This document shows, piece after piece, positions 18,451 to 26,866 of a DNA stretch of 64,000 nucleotides. The DNA comes from Candidatus Nitrosopumilus sp. (GTDB taxonomy: Archaea; Thermoproteota; Nitrososphaeria; Nitrososphaerales; Nitrosopumilaceae). The stretch covers positions 25,454 through 89,453 of the forward strand of contig JAOTTW010000002.1 in the NCBI GenBank assembly GCA_029864235.1. The letters run 5' to 3'. The notes under the pieces were generated by a model. It worked only from the letters and a program-made list of their open reading frames with translations. It was not told where the DNA came from and did no database searches. Made by a program: the position numbers and the translations under genes. The first letter of the stretch is position 1. The number at the start of each line of letters is the position of its first letter.

Positions 18451-19584
18451 CTATCGATCTGCCTCCACTGGCCAATAGTTTAGACTCCAGTAAACAGAGG
18501 GCATGTTGCCAAGTTTTTCTCCTTTAAGGAGATATGGCAATGCAATTAGGTTTCTAAATGAACCAACACTAAGTTTTAGTCTATATGGCTCAGGCTTTTT
18601 ATCAGAAACAATATAACAACCAAGAGAACCTCTTCCAGACTCTACGCGTTTGTAGACTGAATCATCTCCACCCTTTGGATTTGGTTTTAGTTTTACTCTT
18701 ACAGAACCAGACTTTGGCATTTTTGCAAGTGCATTTCTGATGATTCTACAGCTCTCCATCATGTCAAGCCATGGAATTTTAGATCTCGCATAGGAATCAC
18801 CTTCTTTGAGAACAGGAGTCTGGAAATCCAGTTCATCATAGACATCATATGGTTCTTTTTTTCTTAGGTCATAATCAACACCACTTGCACGAAGGACAGA
18901 ACCTGTAGTCCCAAGTCTTATTGCATCCTGTCTAGACAAGATACCAGTTTTTTCAGTTCTTGCAATCAAAATTGGATTGTCATAAAATACTGCTGCGTAT
19001 TCCTTGATACGTTTTTCAAAGTAGTTTACTTGTCTTAGACAAACATCTTCAAAGTTTGGTGGTAAATCATTTCTAACTCCACCTGGAACAAAGTGTGCAT
19101 GAGTTACTCTAGCTCCTGACATTTTTTCCATCAAATCAATTAATAGTTCACGGTCACCTGCTGGCCACATGAACATTGTAGAATGTCCCAAAAATATACC
19201 ATAGATTGCAAGCCAGTACATTATGTAGATACATCTGTTTAATTCAGAAGCAATTACTCGAATGTATTTTGCACGTTCTGGAACTTCAATGCCAAGAAGT
19301 TCTTCAACTCCCAAAACATAAGGATACAAAACATTACAAGAATCATGAATTACAGGTCTTTCTAAGTGCGGAATGTTTAGGATATAGTTTCTGTACTCTG
19401 CCATCTTTTCTTCTCCTCGATGGACATAACCCGGATCTGGATCACATGCGACAATAAAGTCACCATCAATTTGTACAATAATTCTCATATGACCAGAACC
19501 CGGATGTTGTGGTCCAACATTGAGAGTCATAATTCTCTCATCTACTTTTTGAAGTGCTAGACCTGGTGGTAGTTTTGCGCTCAT
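18451..19584 (-). CDS. nuoD: Complex I subunit D (49-kDa type)
   Basis: A 377-residue quinone-site subunit descended from the large subunit of NiFe hydrogenases. NVGPQHPGSGHMR at residue 23 is the family signature containing the quinone-contacting His. Hydrogenase metal cysteines are absent, as expected. It is a separate gene, not fused to nuoC, and abuts nuoH exactly. Confidence 0.96.
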   Translation of the reverse strand: MSAKLPPGLALQKVDERIMTLNVGPQHPGSGHMRIIVQIDGDFIVACDPDPGYVHRGEEKMAEYRNYILNIPHLERPVIHDSCNVLYPYVLGVEELLGIEVPERAKYIRVIASELNRCIYIMYWLAIYGIFLGHSTMFMWPAGDRELLIDLMEKMSGARVTHAHFVPGGVRNDLPPNFEDVCLRQVNYFEKRIKEYAAVFYDNPILIARTEKTGILSRQDAIRLGTTGSVLRASGVDYDLRKKEPYDVYDELDFQTPVLKEGDSYARSKIPWLDMMESCRIIRNALAKMPKSGSVRVKLKPNPKGGDDSVYKRVESGRGSLGCYIVSDKKPEPYRLKLSVGSFRNLIALPYLLKGEKLGNMPSVYWSLNYWPVEADR

Positions 19585-19588
19585 TTCT

Positions 19589-20182
19589 TTATCTTCCTTT
19601 TATTGCAAAGTCCTTTCTTAGTGGCGGTAAATCTGCCCAATCCTCTGGCAAAAGTAATCTTCTATTATCTGGATGACCTTCAAAGTAAACACCTAGCATT
19701 TCAAAAACTTCTCTTTCATGAAATTCAACACTGTAGAATATATCTCTAAGACTAGGAAGTCTTGTTGCATCATTTCCGGGAATTGGATTTTCTTCTCTCG
19801 GAGCTCTTGTTGCCAAGACTAGAATCTGTCTTGCAAGTGATGAATCTGTGTATGAACCTATGTGATAAACCACTTCAATTTCTTTGTCTTGTGGATAATC
19901 TACTCCTGAAACAGATTCAGCATGATCAAAATTTAATTCATCTCGAATAAACTCTGCCACATCATGTACATTTTCTTTACTAACATTAATTCTGACTCTG
20001 TCTGGTTTGACAAATGCTACTTTTGTCTTTTCACCAAACTTTTCTACAATTTTATCTGCTAGTCCTTTTTCAAATTCTGGTAGGTTGACTTTTTCTAGAG
20101 TTGGTTTTTTTGTAGGTGTAGGTTTTGGTGTAGGTTTTTCCTGAGATTCAGATTCAATTGATTCTTTTTTTTCTTCACTCAT
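19589..20182 (-). CDS. nuoC: Complex I subunit C (30-kDa type)
   Basis: 197 residues. The conserved C-terminal part has FHEREVFEMLGVYFEGHPDNRRLLLPEDW, the NuoC signature. The first 35 residues are a Lys/Glu/Pro-rich hydrophilic tail (EKPTPKPTPTKKPT) not found in bacterial NuoC and probably disordered. It starts at the nuoB stop and is followed by nuoD after 4 nt. Confidence 0.95.
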   Translation of the reverse strand: MSEEKKESIESESQEKPTPKPTPTKKPTLEKVNLPEFEKGLADKIVEKFGEKTKVAFVKPDRVRINVSKENVHDVAEFIRDELNFDHAESVSGVDYPQDKEIEVVYHIGSYTDSSLARQILVLATRAPREENPIPGNDATRLPSLRDIFYSVEFHEREVFEMLGVYFEGHPDNRRLLLPEDWADLPPLRKDFAIKGR

Positions 20183-20706
20183 TACACAAACTTCCTAGCC
20201 TTCATCCTCTTAATTTTTTCTTGTAACAACATACAGCCTTGAATTAGAGTTTCAGGTCTAGGTGGACAGCCTGGAACATAGACATCTACTGGTAAAACTC
20301 CGTCTATTCCTGGTAATACATTGTATGAATCAAAATACAATCCTCCAGTAATTGCACATGCACCCATTGCAATAACATACTTTGGTTCTGGCATTTGGTC
20401 ATAAACTAAACGAAGACGTGGAGCCATTTTTCTAGTAATTGTTCCTTGAACTACAATTAGATCACATTGTCTTAGTGATCCAAATGCTTCAATGATACCA
20501 AATCTTTCAACATCGTATCGTGGACTTGATGCTGCTCCAAATTCTACACTGCAACAAGCTGTTTCAATGTGAACAGGCCAAAGTGACCAAATTCTACCCC
20601 AATTGATGGCATATCCCAATGGTTTGTCAATTGCTTTTTCTAAAATGTCACCTAATTTTCCAACAAATACATTTGCGTTTTCTGGTGTCAATAGATCTTT
20701 TAACAA
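20182..20706 (-). CDS. nuoB: Complex I subunit B (PSST type, N2 cluster)
   Basis: This 174-residue subunit holds the terminal [4Fe-4S] cluster N2 that reduces quinone. The four ligands are visible: the Cys-Cys pair in ETACCSVEFG, the Cys in GACAITGGLY and the Cys in YVPGCPPRPE. The start appears to be TTG 20706. A 40-nt gap separates it from nuoA, the largest gap in the operon. Confidence 0.96.
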   Translation of the reverse strand: MLKDLLTPENANVFVGKLGDILEKAIDKPLGYAINWGRIWSLWPVHIETACCSVEFGAASSPRYDVERFGIIEAFGSLRQCDLIVVQGTITRKMAPRLRLVYDQMPEPKYVIAMGACAITGGLYFDSYNVLPGIDGVLPVDVYVPGCPPRPETLIQGCMLLQEKIKRMKARKFV

Positions 20707-20746
20707 TGTGTTCTACCATCCCTGAAATTTTTATTTGTATAAATAA

Positions 20747-21121
20747 TTACCATATGTTTCGTCTCCCTGATTGATATAATGCAAAGGCCATTGCTGCAAA
20801 CATAATTCCTAAGAACCCTATAATTGGAAGAGTTGCAGACTTCGGTAATTCTAAAATTGTACTTCCCCATGCATACAAGAATATTGCCATTACATCAAAA
20901 ACCACAAACATCAAAATATAAGCATAATATTGCATCATGAAGTGAGTTCGTCCTTCACCTGATGGAACTTGACCACATTCCATCGGTAAAAATTTGACTG
21001 GATTGCTTCGTTTCCGGGGCGAAATCATTCTAGAAATAATCAGAGCAGGTGCCATTGCCGCTACTGCAAAGCCAAACATTAACACCACGGTACTATAATT
21101 GCCCGCTAATTCTCCGACCAA
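20747..21121 (-). CDS. nuoA: Complex I subunit A, first gene of the nuo operon
   Basis: A three-helix ND3-equivalent subunit of 124 residues. The loop NPVKFLPMECGQVPSGEGR contains the quinone-gating Cys, and FVVFDVMAIFLYAW is the acidic helix 2. Translation probably begins at TTG 21121, with a TATA-like box about 25-30 nt upstream. It leads the operon in the order A-B-C-D-H-I-J-K-M-L-N. Confidence 0.95.
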   Translation of the reverse strand: MVGELAGNYSTVVLMFGFAVAAMAPALIISRMISPRKRSNPVKFLPMECGQVPSGEGRTHFMMQYYAYILMFVVFDVMAIFLYAWGSTILELPKSATLPIIGFLGIMFAAMAFALYQSGRRNIW

Positions 21122-21144
21122 TTTAGCTTTGAACCCAAGTTTTT

Positions 21145-21154
21145 GTATAAAAAG
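21145..21154 (-). promoter_or_regulatory. TATA box of the nuo operon
   Basis: On the minus strand CTTTTTATAC ends 24 nt before the TTG start of nuoA, the right distance for a leaderless or nearly leaderless transcript. It is the only good TATA candidate in the 104-nt gap shared with the divergent peroxiredoxin gene. Confidence 0.5.
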
Positions 21155-21203
21155 GTATGCTCGGTTTTTTGAGTTATTTTTTAGATCTAACTTTTGTAAA
21201 GTA

Positions 21204-21212
21204 CTTTATATG
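21204..21212 (+). promoter_or_regulatory. TATA box of the peroxiredoxin gene
   Basis: CTTTATATG is centred about 25 nt before ATG 21232 and only 18 nt before ATG 21226, so it favours the second ATG as the start of a leaderless mRNA. Confidence 0.5.
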
Positions 21213-21231
21213 ATAACAACAGTAGATGATC

Positions 21232-21696
21232 ATGGGATTGAATATTGGAGATACTGCTCCTGGCTTTGAGCTTCCAGATACTGAGCTGAAAATGCGGACT
21301 TTGAAGGAATTTAAAGGAAAGAAGATCGTTTTATCATTTTTTGTTGCTGCAAGCTCTCCAGTTTGTGAAAGCGAACTGTGTACATTTAGAGATTCTTGGG
21401 AAGAGATTTCAAAACTAGGAGCTCAAGTAATTGCAATAAGTAATGATGGTCCATTTGCAAACAAAGCATTTGCAGAAAAAAATAGATTCAATTTTCCAGT
21501 TTTGGCAGACTATACAAGTAAAGTAATCCGTGATTACAATGTATTAATGCCAGATTTGCTTCACATCAAAGATTACAATGCGGCAAAACGTTCCGTATTT
21601 GTAATAATGGAAGATGGAAAAATTGGATACAAATGGGTATCTGAAGATCCATTAAAAGAGCCAAATTATGAAGAAATTAAACAATTTCTAAAATAG
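21232..21696 (+). CDS. bcp: Peroxiredoxin, Bcp/PrxQ type
   Basis: A 154-residue thiol peroxidase. The peroxidatic Cys is in SSPVCESELC, with the resolving Cys five residues later, the C-x4-C pattern of atypical two-Cys PrxQ proteins. The N-terminal IGDTAPGFELPD is typical of the family. It diverges from the nuo operon, so oxidative-stress defence sits opposite the respiratory chain genes. An upstream in-frame ATG at 21226 would add two residues. Confidence 0.93.
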   Translation: MGLNIGDTAPGFELPDTELKMRTLKEFKGKKIVLSFFVAASSPVCESELCTFRDSWEEISKLGAQVIAISNDGPFANKAFAEKNRFNFPVLADYTSKVIRDYNVLMPDLLHIKDYNAAKRSVFVIMEDGKIGYKWVSEDPLKEPNYEEIKQFLK

Positions 21697-21706
21697 GAAA
21701 AATTTT

Positions 21707-22225
21707 TTATTCAATTTCGGCGATAATGTCACCTTTAGCTACACTTCCGCCTTGTTTAATTTTAATTGATTTGATAGAACCGTCTTTGTGAGATTTTACT
21801 GCAACTTGCATCTTCATTGATTCTAAAGTACAGACAACATCACCTTGTTTGACAGAATCGCCTTCTGTAACTGCAATAGATACAACTTTACCTGGAATTT
21901 GGCTTTTGAGAGCCAGTTGTTCATTTCCTGCAACAGCACCACCTGAATTCTTGTACACAATCTCATCAAATTTAGAATGCATGTTTAGTGTGATTGGTAC
22001 ATTGTCAATTACAAGATTCATTTGATTAGTTGTATTATCAAGATACTTTACTTTGTGATATTTTTGGTCAAGAATAAATTCAATTCCTTTTGAATCCAGA
22101 GTAAGAAGTTTTATTTGGTATTCATTGTCATTAATCTTAATAACATATTCATTATTTCCTAGATTTTCTGTGATTTCACCAGTAAAGGCAGTTTCAACAT
22201 CTTCAATTTTATAGTCCATTATCAT
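21707..22225 (-). CDS. accB: Biotin carboxyl carrier protein of acetyl/propionyl-CoA carboxylase
   Basis: The C-terminal domain carries the biotinylation motif ESMKM near residue 138, flanked by the usual PGKVVSI and KQGGSVAKGDII strands. The N-terminal 90 residues form the extension seen in archaeal carrier subunits. ATG 22225 overlaps the accC stop (TGATG). The carrier shuttles carboxybiotin between the two enzymes encoded upstream, in the 3-hydroxypropionate/4-hydroxybutyrate CO2-fixation route. Confidence 0.94.
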   Translation of the reverse strand: MIMDYKIEDVETAFTGEITENLGNNEYVIKINDNEYQIKLLTLDSKGIEFILDQKYHKVKYLDNTTNQMNLVIDNVPITLNMHSKFDEIVYKNSGGAVAGNEQLALKSQIPGKVVSIAVTEGDSVKQGDVVCTLESMKMQVAVKSHKDGSIKSIKIKQGGSVAKGDIIAEIE

Positions 22226-23712
22226 CAATCCAGTTTATTTTTCCAAGTAGAATTGTTTTGTGTTGAATTTTGTATTCTGCTTTTGAAGTATTCAGAATAA
22301 ATAACTGCGGCCGCTACTGCAGATTCACTTTTTTCTGTTTTTTCTTCTTTGAGATCTTCCTTTAGTTTTTCAATAATGTTAAAACGCTTAAGGAAATCTG
22401 TTGATAATTCACCGTTTTTGTATTGTTTAGTATTTAGAATTGTTTTGTATAAAGGAATTGATGTCTCAACACCTTGTATGTAAAAGTCATTTAATGCATT
22501 AAGCATTCTAGTTCTTGATTCTTCAAATGTTTGGCCCCATGTACAAAGTTTGGCCATTAATGAATCATAAAATGGGGAAACTGTACATCCTGGATAAAGA
22601 TATGTGTCACATCTAACACTAGGCCCTGATGGGATTGTTACATCAGGAACTGGACCAGTAGAAGGGGCAAAGTCTAAGAACGTGTCTTCAGCGTTGATTC
22701 TACACTCAATTGCATAACCATTCATTTTAAGATCTTTTTGTTTGAATGGTAATGGTTCTCCATTTGCAATATCTAGTTGAAGTTTGACAAAATCTAATCC
22801 AGATACCAGTTCAGAGATCGGGTGTTCTACTTGTAATCTTGCATTAATTTCAATGAAATAAAATTCACCATCATCAGATCTTAAAAATTCAGCAGTACCC
22901 AAATTAGTGTAATCAACTGCTTCTGATGCTTTAACAACTAACTCACCTATTTTATCTCTAGTTTTTTGATCAACTACTGGTGAGGGAGTTTGCTCAATAA
23001 GTTTTTGATTACGTCTTTGAATTGAACATTCTCTTTCAAAAAGATGAACTGCATTACCATGTTTGTCTCTTGCCATTTGATACTCAATATGTCTGGTTTT
23101 CTCAAGGAATTTTTCAACAATGATTGCTGATTTTCCAACAGCAGAAATTGATTCGCTTGTTACAGTTTCAAAACCTTCACGTAGTTCTTTATCATTTGTT
23201 ACTAGTCTAATCCCACGACCACCACCACCATAAACGGATTTGAGTAATACAGGATAGCTGATATTATTTGCAATGCTTAATGCCTCTTCTACATCTTTTA
23301 CAAGACCAGGACTTCCTGGAACAGTTGGGACTTTTGCTTTCAACATTGCATCCTTACATCTCATTTTATCTCCACAAAGATTCATTGAATCTGCTGATGG
23401 TCCAATAAAATTAATTTTATTTTTCTCACAAAGCCTTGCAAAATCATCGTTTTCAGAAAGGAAGCCATATCCTGGATGGACCGCATCAGCACCAGAGGAT
23501 AGCATTACATCTAAAATTTTTTCTTGATTTAGATATGACTTGACAGGAGCTGCTTCACCAATATGATACGCTTCTGTTGCTTTCTTGACATGTAATGAAT
23601 TGTAATCTTCATCAGAATAAACTGCAACAGTTTTGATTCCTAATCTTTTACATGTTCTAATAACACGTAAAGCAATTTCTCCTCTGTTTGCGATAAGGAC
23701 TTTCTCAATCAT
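22225..23712 (-). CDS. accC: Biotin carboxylase subunit
   Basis: An ATP-grasp enzyme of 495 residues that carboxylates biotin. Hallmarks are VLIANRGEIALRVIRTC at the N-terminus, GYGFLSENDDFARLC, the glycine-rich loop VYGGGGRGIRLV and EINARLQVEHPISE near residue 290. The C-terminal 45 residues (KLKEDLKEEKTEKSES) are a charged extension. ATG 23712 gives the standard N-terminus; GTG 23721 overlapping the upstream stop is also possible. Confidence 0.96.
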   Translation of the reverse strand: MIEKVLIANRGEIALRVIRTCKRLGIKTVAVYSDEDYNSLHVKKATEAYHIGEAAPVKSYLNQEKILDVMLSSGADAVHPGYGFLSENDDFARLCEKNKINFIGPSADSMNLCGDKMRCKDAMLKAKVPTVPGSPGLVKDVEEALSIANNISYPVLLKSVYGGGGRGIRLVTNDKELREGFETVTSESISAVGKSAIIVEKFLEKTRHIEYQMARDKHGNAVHLFERECSIQRRNQKLIEQTPSPVVDQKTRDKIGELVVKASEAVDYTNLGTAEFLRSDDGEFYFIEINARLQVEHPISELVSGLDFVKLQLDIANGEPLPFKQKDLKMNGYAIECRINAEDTFLDFAPSTGPVPDVTIPSGPSVRCDTYLYPGCTVSPFYDSLMAKLCTWGQTFEESRTRMLNALNDFYIQGVETSIPLYKTILNTKQYKNGELSTDFLKRFNIIEKLKEDLKEEKTEKSESAVAAAVIYSEYFKSRIQNSTQNNSTWKNKLD

Positions 23713-23717
23713 TCTAA

Positions 23718-25265
23718 TCACAAATTGATATTTCCATGCTTTCTTGGAAGTTGTTTTTCTCTCTTGTTTTGAAGCATCTCAAGTGCTTTAATTAACATAG
23801 GTCTAGTTTCAGATGGATCAATTACATTGTCAACAGTTCCATGAGATGCAGCTACGTATGGATTTTCAAATTTTTCTGAGAATTCATCAATTAGTTTTTT
23901 CTTTGTAGTCTCAGGATCTGGAGATTCTGCAATTTCTTTTCTGGACATAATTTTTACAGCAGCTTCTGCTCCCAACACTGCACATCTTGCTGTAGGCCAT
24001 GCATAATTGATATCAGTTCTAAGATTCTTGCTTCCCATTGCAATATATGCACCACCATATGCTTTTCCAATTACAAGAGTAATTCTTGGAACTGTTGCTT
24101 CACAGTATGCATAAAGTAACTTACTTCCATGTCTTATGATTCCATTGTGTTCTTGGTTAGACCCAGGCATGTAACCGGGAGTATCCACTAGAGTAATTAT
24201 AGGAATATTAAATGCATCACAAAACCGAATAAAACGTGCTGCTTTGTTTGATGAATCAATATCAAGTGCACCTGCAAGATGTAATGGTTGATTTGCAACA
24301 ATTCCAACTACTTTACCATTCATTCTACAATAACCAACTACAACATTTGGTGCAAACAATTCATGAACTTCAAAAAATTTATGATTATCAACAATAGAAT
24401 TTATGATTTCTTTTATATCATATGGCTGAACCGGATTTGCAGGAATAATATTGATCAAATTATGATCTAATCTGTTCGGATCATCATCAGTTGTAATTTT
24501 TGGTGGTTCTTCAGTATTGTTTTGGGGTAAAAATGAAAGTAATTTTCTAATGTAATCCATACATTCGTATTCATTTTGTGCAACAAAATGCGCAACACCA
24601 CTTTTTGTTCCATGAGTCATAGCGCCACCTAATTCATCAAAAGAAATTTCTTCACCTAACACTGTCTTAACTACATCAGGACCAGTGACAAACATAGTAC
24701 CTGCTTTGTCTACCATGATTACAAAATCAGTCATTGCTGGTGAATATACTGAACCACCTGCAGATGGACCGATACTCGCAGTAATTTGTGGAATTACACC
24801 AGATGCTAATTGATTATGATAAAAAATGTCAGCAAAACCATCAAGACTCATAATCCCCTCTTGAATTCTTGCACCACCTGAATCCATTATTCCAATTATT
24901 GGACAACCTGTTCTTAATGCATGATCCATAAGTTTTGTAATTTTTTTTGCACCCATCTGACTTAGTGTACCACCAAGTACAGTAAAATCATAGGCAAACA
25001 CAAAGATCTGCCTACCATTAACATTTCCATATCCTCCAACTACACCATCAGTATAGAATTTCTTTTTCTGCATATCATATTCATGATAATGATGTGTGGT
25101 TAAGGGATCCACTTCAACAAAAGTACCTTCATCTAATAATAGATCAATTCTTTCTCGTGCTGTAAGTTTTCCTTTGTCATGTTGGGCTTTAATTCTATCT
25201 TGCCCACCACCCTGTAGCGATACCTTATTTCTCTTAGAATATTCCTCAATCTTTTCGGAATGCAT
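23718..25265 (-). CDS. pccB: Acetyl/propionyl-CoA carboxylase, carboxyltransferase subunit
   Basis: A 515-residue carboxyltransferase with the N- and C-terminal crotonase-like halves of PccB proteins. Diagnostic stretches are GGTLSQMGAKKITKLMDHAL, DSGGARIQEG, ASIGPSAGGSVYSPAMTDF and DTPGYMPGSNQEHNGIIRHG. In archaea with the 3-hydroxypropionate/4-hydroxybutyrate cycle the same enzyme carboxylates acetyl-CoA and propionyl-CoA. It is the first gene of the three-gene unit, with 4-nt overlaps downstream. Confidence 0.96.
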   Translation of the reverse strand: MHSEKIEEYSKRNKVSLQGGGQDRIKAQHDKGKLTARERIDLLLDEGTFVEVDPLTTHHYHEYDMQKKKFYTDGVVGGYGNVNGRQIFVFAYDFTVLGGTLSQMGAKKITKLMDHALRTGCPIIGIMDSGGARIQEGIMSLDGFADIFYHNQLASGVIPQITASIGPSAGGSVYSPAMTDFVIMVDKAGTMFVTGPDVVKTVLGEEISFDELGGAMTHGTKSGVAHFVAQNEYECMDYIRKLLSFLPQNNTEEPPKITTDDDPNRLDHNLINIIPANPVQPYDIKEIINSIVDNHKFFEVHELFAPNVVVGYCRMNGKVVGIVANQPLHLAGALDIDSSNKAARFIRFCDAFNIPIITLVDTPGYMPGSNQEHNGIIRHGSKLLYAYCEATVPRITLVIGKAYGGAYIAMGSKNLRTDINYAWPTARCAVLGAEAAVKIMSRKEIAESPDPETTKKKLIDEFSEKFENPYVAASHGTVDNVIDPSETRPMLIKALEMLQNKREKQLPRKHGNINL

Positions 25266-25386
25266 ATCGACAATTAATCAATAAAACATACCTATATTAA
25301 TTTAATTTGATCAGATATTTTATTATGATATTTTTGTCATGATCATTCAAAATTGTGAATTTTCTTGAAAAATTTGAGACAATTTG

Positions 25387-25704
25387 CTAAGAATTCAGAT
25401 TCAGTAATGGAAATTTCTTGAGAGTAGATTTTTGATATAATTCAAACACGTCTTTTTCTTCACTACATTTTTTGCAAATACAAATCTGTGAAACTTTTTC
25501 AATATCACAATTATCCTGAAATTCACATTGAGGACATCCTGCAGGACTTGCACAAATGATACATTGTAACTCTTTTATCTGAGCACATTTTTCATGTTTA
25601 ACTCCAACTCCTTTTGCCCATAATCCCATTTCATTGATTTCAATTTTTTCATTACATACAATGCATGTTCCAGAAAATTTCATTGGTATTTTACGCCAGC
25701 TCAT
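25387..25704 (-). CDS. Cysteine-rich zinc-binding protein, third gene of the rfcL operon
   Basis: A 105-residue protein with eleven cysteines in paired knuckles: C14-x2-C17, H37-x2-C40, C48-x2-C51, C57-x2-C60, C66, and C75-x-C77-x2-C80. This looks like two or three small zinc sites. It overlaps the rfcL stop by 4 nt, so it is cotranslated with the clamp-loader large subunit. I do not recognise the family. A role next to replication or repair is inferred from position only. Confidence 0.75.
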   Translation of the reverse strand: MSWRKIPMKFSGTCIVCNEKIEINEMGLWAKGVGVKHEKCAQIKELQCIICASPAGCPQCEFQDNCDIEKVSQICICKKCSEEKDVFELYQKSTLKKFPLLNLNS

Positions 25705-26858
25705 TTTAGTAACTCAATCTCTTTTTCAATAATGTCACCAAATGTTTCCTCTAGTTCAAATTCTAATTTTTTATTTTTTATACAAAATAAAATATATGGA
25801 AAACAAATTGTTACAAAAGCACTTGATGACATGTGTAATTTCTTTGCAATTACTAAAGATAATGCTTTGATTTTTCTTCCATCCCAACGAATTCGATTAA
25901 GTAGAGACCAAGATAAATTGTATTGAGTATATCTAATACGATCATCATTTTTGTAGAGTGCAAGTAAGATTTCATTTAGATAACGTAGTAGTCTCCAATT
26001 TTGTGTCTTCATAATTTTTCCATAAAGAATATCAGCTTCAGAGAGTACATTCAAAAGTTTTGCAAGTGTTTGAGTATCTAGATTACTTGTAATAATGCTG
26101 GAATAAAACGCATCAATCTTTTGCTTGGGGTCTATTTGCATAGAATATAAAACACTTCTTGCTTCATCTAGAGATTTTGCCTTAAAGAATGCATCAATGC
26201 CGTTTTCAACATTGATGTTTTCAAAGGATTGATCTGTTTGTGGATTAAAACCTGTTACAAGTGATTGTGTAAGATTAATCATAGAACGGATATCACCATG
26301 AGATTTGTCAATTACTTTGATTAAAGAGCCCGGACTAAGTTTTGCGTTTTCTTTTTTCAAAATATTTTGGAGGTATACACGTAGGAGTCTTGGAGGAATA
26401 GGTTTGAAGTAAATTGTTTTTACAACTTTTTTGATACTTTTCATTTTATCAGATAAATCGGAATTTGCTGCAAGTACAATTGGAACAGTAGGTTCTTTTA
26501 GAATTTGAATTAGGGCCTCAGCTCCACCATAATCTCCTCTTCCATGAATTCCATCTACTTCATCAACAAATATCATTGGTGTTCCTAGAACACTCACATT
26601 TCCTAGTACTGGAGAAAGAATTTCATTAATTCTTGATTTACTTCTAATATCACTTGCATTAAGTCCGATCATATCATATCTGAATTGTTTTGTAGTAAGA
26701 TATGCAATTGTTGTCTTGCCAATTCCAGGAGGGCCAACAATAAGAATTGGTTTTGTTCCTTTCTTCCATTTTACAAACCATTCAATAATTGTTGCACGAG
26801 ATTCTTCATTACCAACCATATCAGATATACTTTGAGGTCTATGTTTCTCTGACCACAT
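25701..26858 (-). CDS. rfcL: Replication factor C large subunit
   Basis: A AAA+ clamp-loader subunit of about 385 residues that works with RfcS to load PCNA. Walker A is GPPGIGKTT, Walker B IFVDEVDGIHG, and the sensor 1 region AANSDLSDK follows. I prefer ATG 26858 (MWSEKHRPQ), which matches the usual N-terminus; GTG 26870 overlaps the preceding stop. It lacks the long acidic tail and PIP box of many archaeal RfcL proteins and ends in EKEIELLK. Confidence 0.94.
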   Translation of the reverse strand: MWSEKHRPQSISDMVGNEESRATIIEWFVKWKKGTKPILIVGPPGIGKTTIAYLTTKQFRYDMIGLNASDIRSKSRINEILSPVLGNVSVLGTPMIFVDEVDGIHGRGDYGGAEALIQILKEPTVPIVLAANSDLSDKMKSIKKVVKTIYFKPIPPRLLRVYLQNILKKENAKLSPGSLIKVIDKSHGDIRSMINLTQSLVTGFNPQTDQSFENINVENGIDAFFKAKSLDEARSVLYSMQIDPKQKIDAFYSSIITSNLDTQTLAKLLNVLSEADILYGKIMKTQNWRLLRYLNEILLALYKNDDRIRYTQYNLSWSLLNRIRWDGRKIKALSLVIAKKLHMSSSAFVTICFPYILFCIKNKKLEFELEETFGDIIEKEIELLK

Positions 26859-26866
26859 CAATTTAA

